A stretch of DNA of 64,000 nt, taken from an uncultured Planctomycetaceae bacterium (lineage in GTDB: Bacteria; Planctomycetota; Planctomycetia; Planctomycetales; Planctomycetaceae). The position numbers and the translations under genes are program-made. This document shows, piece after piece, positions 61,403 through 64,000 of this stretch; position 1 is the first letter of the stretch; each line of letters begins with the position of its first letter. The notes below the pieces were generated by a model. The model saw only the letters and a list, made by a program, of their open reading frames with translations, was not told the DNA's origin and did not search any database. The DNA lies in the NCBI GenBank assembly GCA_937916515.1, contig CALFSX010000009.1:1-64000 (forward strand). Reading direction: 5' to 3'.

Positions 61403-61568
61403 GGTATAGCTTTCAAACAAGGGCAAAGCCCCTGACAGTAGAGTCAAGCTGACAAACGGAAACACTCCGTGTTCACTTTGTGAATTCCCCATAGCGTGCT
61501 GAAATTCACTTGCTTGAGACTCTTAAGGAAGAATGTTCAGTTAAAGAATCCAGAACGTTCCTCCTAAG

Positions 61569-61997
61569 CTAATTCCTCCACACGCACAGTTCGGCCAGTC
61601 GCTCATGCACGGACCGGTCGTCTTCCGGTTGCGAATCATCAGAACAAAAGCGGACTGTAGGTTCGCGTTCAGCGGCTGTTGGAAGGCACTGCTGACTTGT
61701 CAGTCCAGTATCATATGATCTGACGGTGTCCCGAGTTTTTTGCTGATTTGCTGGTTGCCTGGGAGTCTCCGCACAGCACGGGCAACTGCCGCAGCAGTCG
61801 GTTGTTGCCGAATCTGCTGCAGTCTGGCAGCACGTTGGTGCCGACGGGTTCGTAGAGCAACAGGACGGCTGCGAGTTTTCGGACGCTGCTTCTGCCGCAC
61901 AGCAGGAATTGCAACATTCCAGCAGTGGCTGAGCCAGCATGCAAAGACTGGCGAGCAGTCCTGAAAGCAATCGAAGGATGTTGGGCAGCACGTTCAT
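61569..61997 (-). CDS. Secreted cysteine-pair-rich protein
   Basis: Unrecognised family, 142 residues from ATG 61997. The N-terminus is a signal peptide (NILRLLSGLLASLCMLAQPL). The next 55 residues hold six CC pairs (ECCNSCC, PSCC, TCC, DCCGSCPCC) separated by Ser/Ala/Thr-rich spacers. The remaining tail of about 60 residues is hydrophilic with three single Cys. The frame is open upstream for 47 codons (MKRIVELARR is an alternative start), but only ATG 61997 puts the hydrophobic leader first. It is the upstream neighbour of the 17-Cys protein. CC-pair-rich exported proteins are rare. They may bind metal (copper or iron-sulfur) or form disulfide networks; this is inference. Confidence 0.78.
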   Translation of the reverse strand: MNVLPNILRLLSGLLASLCMLAQPLLECCNSCCAAEAASENSQPSCCSTNPSAPTCCQTAADSATTDCCGSCPCCAETPRQPANQQKTRDTVRSYDTGLTSQQCLPTAAEREPTVRFCSDDSQPEDDRSVHERLAELCVWRN

Positions 61998-62173
61998 ATC
62001 GTTATTCTTCGTGCGTTGCCCGAAAACTTCAAGAGGGATTTGGTGAGTTCTTCTGGCCAGCTCAACTATTCGTTTCATAACTTTAGTGTTTGGGGAGAGT
62101 TGCGTAGTTTTGGTGTTCTGCTTCAGGCTGATTGCCATCAGCCTGAAGCGGAAGCCATTCAGGTCGGCAACAG

Positions 62174-62662
62174 CTATTCCGTCGCCTCTGGCGATCGCTC
62201 TGGAAAGACCACTTCAAACTGCTCAAACGCGATTAGTAGGTCATCGTCGATCTGTAGCGGTGTGTCTTTTAGGACTCGAGAGAAATAGCCAATGTGAGCA
62301 GCACGCCAATGAGCGAGGCTTCCCTCGCCCTCTCCTTCAAGGGGCGCGTGTGTTTCCGTTATGTCGGCAAAACGCAGGATGTCGACTTGTACGGTTCGGA
62401 TAATACATTGAGCGACACCTGCAAAGTCTGTCACTACATGCAGGTCGTCCTGCCTGGGGATCGGGATGTTGTGTAACTGAAGTTCAGCAAGTGACGACGC
62501 AGTGGCTCGCTTAATCCCTTTTAGAACAAGAGCCGCGCATTGGTCTGCATCTGTTTGATTGTCGCAAAAGTGAAACGTAGAAATTTCATGATCAGGGAAG
62601 GTCGTTTGTTGCGCATTGGCCGCCAGGAAACTTTGCCACATTTGGGTGACGGATTCATGCAT
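62174..62662 (-). CDS. ASCH domain-containing protein
   Basis: This is a 162-residue cytoplasmic protein of the ASCH (PUA-like) family, which binds RNA. Related bacterial proteins include an N4-acetylcytidine amidohydrolase. Visible motifs are VLKGIKRATASSLAELQLHN (the GxKxxT loop region), QDDLHVVTDFAGVAQCIIRT, FADITETHAPLEGEGEGSLA, HWRAAHIGYFSRVL and LLIAFEQFEVVFPE. The start is ATG 62662 (MHESVTQMWQSF); the frame is open for 39 codons before it. The exact substrate is unknown. It lies 176 bp upstream of the Cys-pair-rich gene on the same strand. Confidence 0.93.
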   Translation of the reverse strand: MHESVTQMWQSFLAANAQQTTFPDHEISTFHFCDNQTDADQCAALVLKGIKRATASSLAELQLHNIPIPRQDDLHVVTDFAGVAQCIIRTVQVDILRFADITETHAPLEGEGEGSLAHWRAAHIGYFSRVLKDTPLQIDDDLLIAFEQFEVVFPERSPEATE

Positions 62663-63082
62663 GGCTAAGCTCTTTATTTGGATGGCACTATAATCGCGTT
62701 GCGAGATGTCGAACTCTGGTTTGCTGGCTGGAGGAGTCTCAGCGATAAAGAAAAGTCCACGAATGCTAATAGCTGTCAACAGAGAAAGCGACAGTGGGTG
62801 AATTCAGTATAAGCGTTTTCCTTGTCAGTTAATGGCAGGTTAGAGTCTTACTCAAAATGATGCGCGCATGTTGTTCGTAGCGACAACGGAGCGGTTTGGC
62901 GATTCGAGCGTTCCATGTCCTGCCGCATTCCACGCCACTGGGTCAAGGGCGAAGCCCTTGTTGGGTTTAGGTGCCTGGCCGGTTGCGGACGAATGCGACG
63001 TCTTCTAACATGAGAACGTTGGTGCGATCATGAATGTTCCGGGAAATGGAACGAGTTGTAATGTGCAGAAGGACCGTGCGGA
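62663..63082. other. Intergenic region with dispersed repeat copy
   Basis: About 420 bp between divergent genes. Copy E of the dispersed repeat (62841-62966) sits in the middle; the rest must hold promoters. Nothing else is recognised. Confidence 0.65.
62841..62966 (+). repeat. Dispersed intergenic repeat, copy E
   Basis: It begins tagagtcttactcaaaatga, then cgtagcgacaacggagcg, then cgattcgagcgttcc, the block cattccacgccactgggtca and agggcgaagcccttgttggg. It is the best overall match to copy B (35203) and lacks copy B's extra segment of about 15 bp. Confidence 0.85.
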
Positions 63083-64000
63083 ATGAAGAATTTGGTGAGT
63101 GTTTTTTTGTTGTTGGCGACTTTTTCTGTGAGCGTTTCCGGACAGCGTCAACAGCGTGAAAGCAGGACTGCTTTGGCGTCACGCATGGCGGTTCCAACTG
63201 GAATCGGACAGCTGGAAACTCCGCCCGGCTTGTTTGATGCGGGAGTCGACGAGCTTGGACGCTCTTATCTGTTAAACGGACAGCCTGCCGTCAACAGCAA
63301 ATTGATTCTGACCGCCAGCAACGGATTTTTTGATAATGGTGCCTGTGTGGCAAAGGGGCAGTCGAGCTTGCCCAAAGTTGGCGACGACGACTTAATTCAG
63401 CCCAATTTTGCGTATCTTGGCGACTGGAAGAAAGCCGATAGTCCACTTCGCTGGCACGTTTGGTTGCCAGAGCCTGGCCGTGTTTACGTGAAAGTAAACA
63501 TGAATGTTGCTCAGCCTGCCGCTGGCTCGAAAATTAAAGTTCAGTTGGCTTCCGAAACTCGAACCGTTTCGACAGTCGCTTCATCTCCGGATGTGGGACA
63601 GCCGTGGGAGTTGGTATTTGAATGCTCTAAGCCGGGGCAGCACACGTTGTCGCTTACGGCACTTTCGGTCAATTCACCAAAGTCCGGTGTCGGCGAATTA
63701 CACACGATCGACATTTACGGGCCCGCCATTCAGGAGGCTCAATTACTAAGAGCTCGCTGGAGGCCAGCTGCTGTTCACGCGGGCTATTCGTGTTCGTCGA
63801 TTAAGCAAAGCCGAATGTGGGTGATGACTACACGAAGTGTCTGCGAGTTCAGCAGCTATTCTCCCATCACGACTCCATTTGGATACTATGGAACGTCCTT
63901 TGACGCAGATCGGCGTTCAAACGGATCGTTCAATTTTTCGATGTGGGCCGCCAGTGCCAAAGGCAAAGTTCCGCCATTGGAACAAATGCCTCATTTGCTG
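63083..64000 (+). CDS. Secreted DUF3472/DUF5077-like protein (3' end beyond window)
   Basis: The frame is open from ATG 63083 to the window end, 306 codons without a stop, and continues outside. The N-terminus is a signal peptide (MKNLVSVFLLLATFSVSVSG). Residues of about 100-215 look like a beta-sandwich carbohydrate-binding or DUF5077 domain (PLRWHVWLPEPGRVYVKVNM, PWELVFECSKPGQHTLSLTA). From about 230 the sequence resembles DUF3472 (HAGYSCSSIKQSRMWVMTTR, SYSPITTPFGYYGTSFDADR, FNFSMWAASAKGK). Such proteins occur in planctomycetes and Bacteroidetes, often with sulfatases. AAGGA lies about ten bases before the start. The function is unknown. Confidence 0.8.
   Translation, partial: MKNLVSVFLLLATFSVSVSGQRQQRESRTALASRMAVPTGIGQLETPPGLFDAGVDELGRSYLLNGQPAVNSKLILTASNGFFDNGACVAKGQSSLPKVGDDDLIQPNFAYLGDWKKADSPLRWHVWLPEPGRVYVKVNMNVAQPAAGSKIKVQLASETRTVSTVASSPDVGQPWELVFECSKPGQHTLSLTALSVNSPKSGVGELHTIDIYGPAIQEAQLLRARWRPAAVHAGYSCSSIKQSRMWVMTTRSVCEFSSYSPITTPFGYYGTSFDADRRSNGSFNFSMWAASAKGKVPPLEQMPHLL

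Overview
The window looks like a chromosomal segment of a planctomycete (phylum Planctomycetota, probably order Planctomycetales). The evidence is the set of lineage-typical families: a DUF1559 pseudopilin-like protein, a DUF1549/DUF1553 plus DUF1501 gene pair, three formylglycine-type sulfatases, a surface protein with a LEPR-XLL-like N-terminus (LESRVLLSA), NPF-type membrane proteins, a thioredoxin-YHS protein, and a very large DUF4175-like Gln/Gly-rich membrane protein. I cannot name the species. No rRNA, CRISPR array, integrase or transposase was seen. One tRNA, tRNA-Leu(CAA), is present.

Layout. 1-9 kb: a pseudopilin-like DUF1559 protein, a secreted TPR protein, then two overlapping genes for huge proteins. 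The first carries a degenerate vWA domain and a propeller-like region. The second carries helical repeats and a propeller-like region. Both resemble the MoxR-vWA-beta-propeller (bpX) ternary systems. 9-16 kb: an HD phosphohydrolase, infA, rnhA and the 1258-residue membrane protein with a 42-bp minisatellite. 16-26.9 kb: a secreted EEP-family hydrolase, a sulfatase, a PilZ-like protein, a cyclophilin/Fn3 surface protein, a YqgE/AlgH protein, an aldose epimerase and a translationally coupled pair of paralogous membrane proteins. 27-35 kb: an operon of a secreted HlyD-like adaptor and an M50 protease-HlyD fusion, then upp, a Rossmann-like membrane protein, an orphan ABC permease and phnA. 35-45 kb: DUF1501 and DUF1549/1553, tex, hisG-hisI, cysC and a thioredoxin-YHS protein. 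45-52 kb: a sulfatase, a repeat-rich gap, a large fusion of FAD oxidoreductase, golvesin-like domain and sulfatase, and tRNA-Leu. 52-64 kb: a circularly permuted ATP-grasp/alpha-E protein followed by a transglutaminase, DinB and VOC proteins, a metallophosphoesterase, a universal stress protein coupled to a TIM-barrel epimerase, rsmG, two secreted Cys-rich small proteins, an ASCH protein and a truncated DUF3472-like protein.

Working together: several pairs look like functional units. These are the bpX-like pair (3179-9024), adaptor plus M50-HlyD (26975-30549), hisI-hisG, DUF1549/1553 plus DUF1501, ATP-grasp/alpha-E plus transglutaminase, and the two Cys-rich proteins. The three sulfatases and the FAD-sulfatase fusion suggest breakdown of sulfated polysaccharides, as is typical of marine planctomycetes.

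The gaps between genes hold the least explained material. There is a dispersed repeat of about 90-135 bp in five clear copies plus one decayed copy. There is also a 176-bp element with nested inverted repeats, a 138-bp nested inverted-repeat element, an 85-bp hairpin and a 28-bp REP-like palindrome. The most unusual coding items are the bpX-like pair, the FAD-golvesin-sulfatase fusion and the Cys-rich pair.
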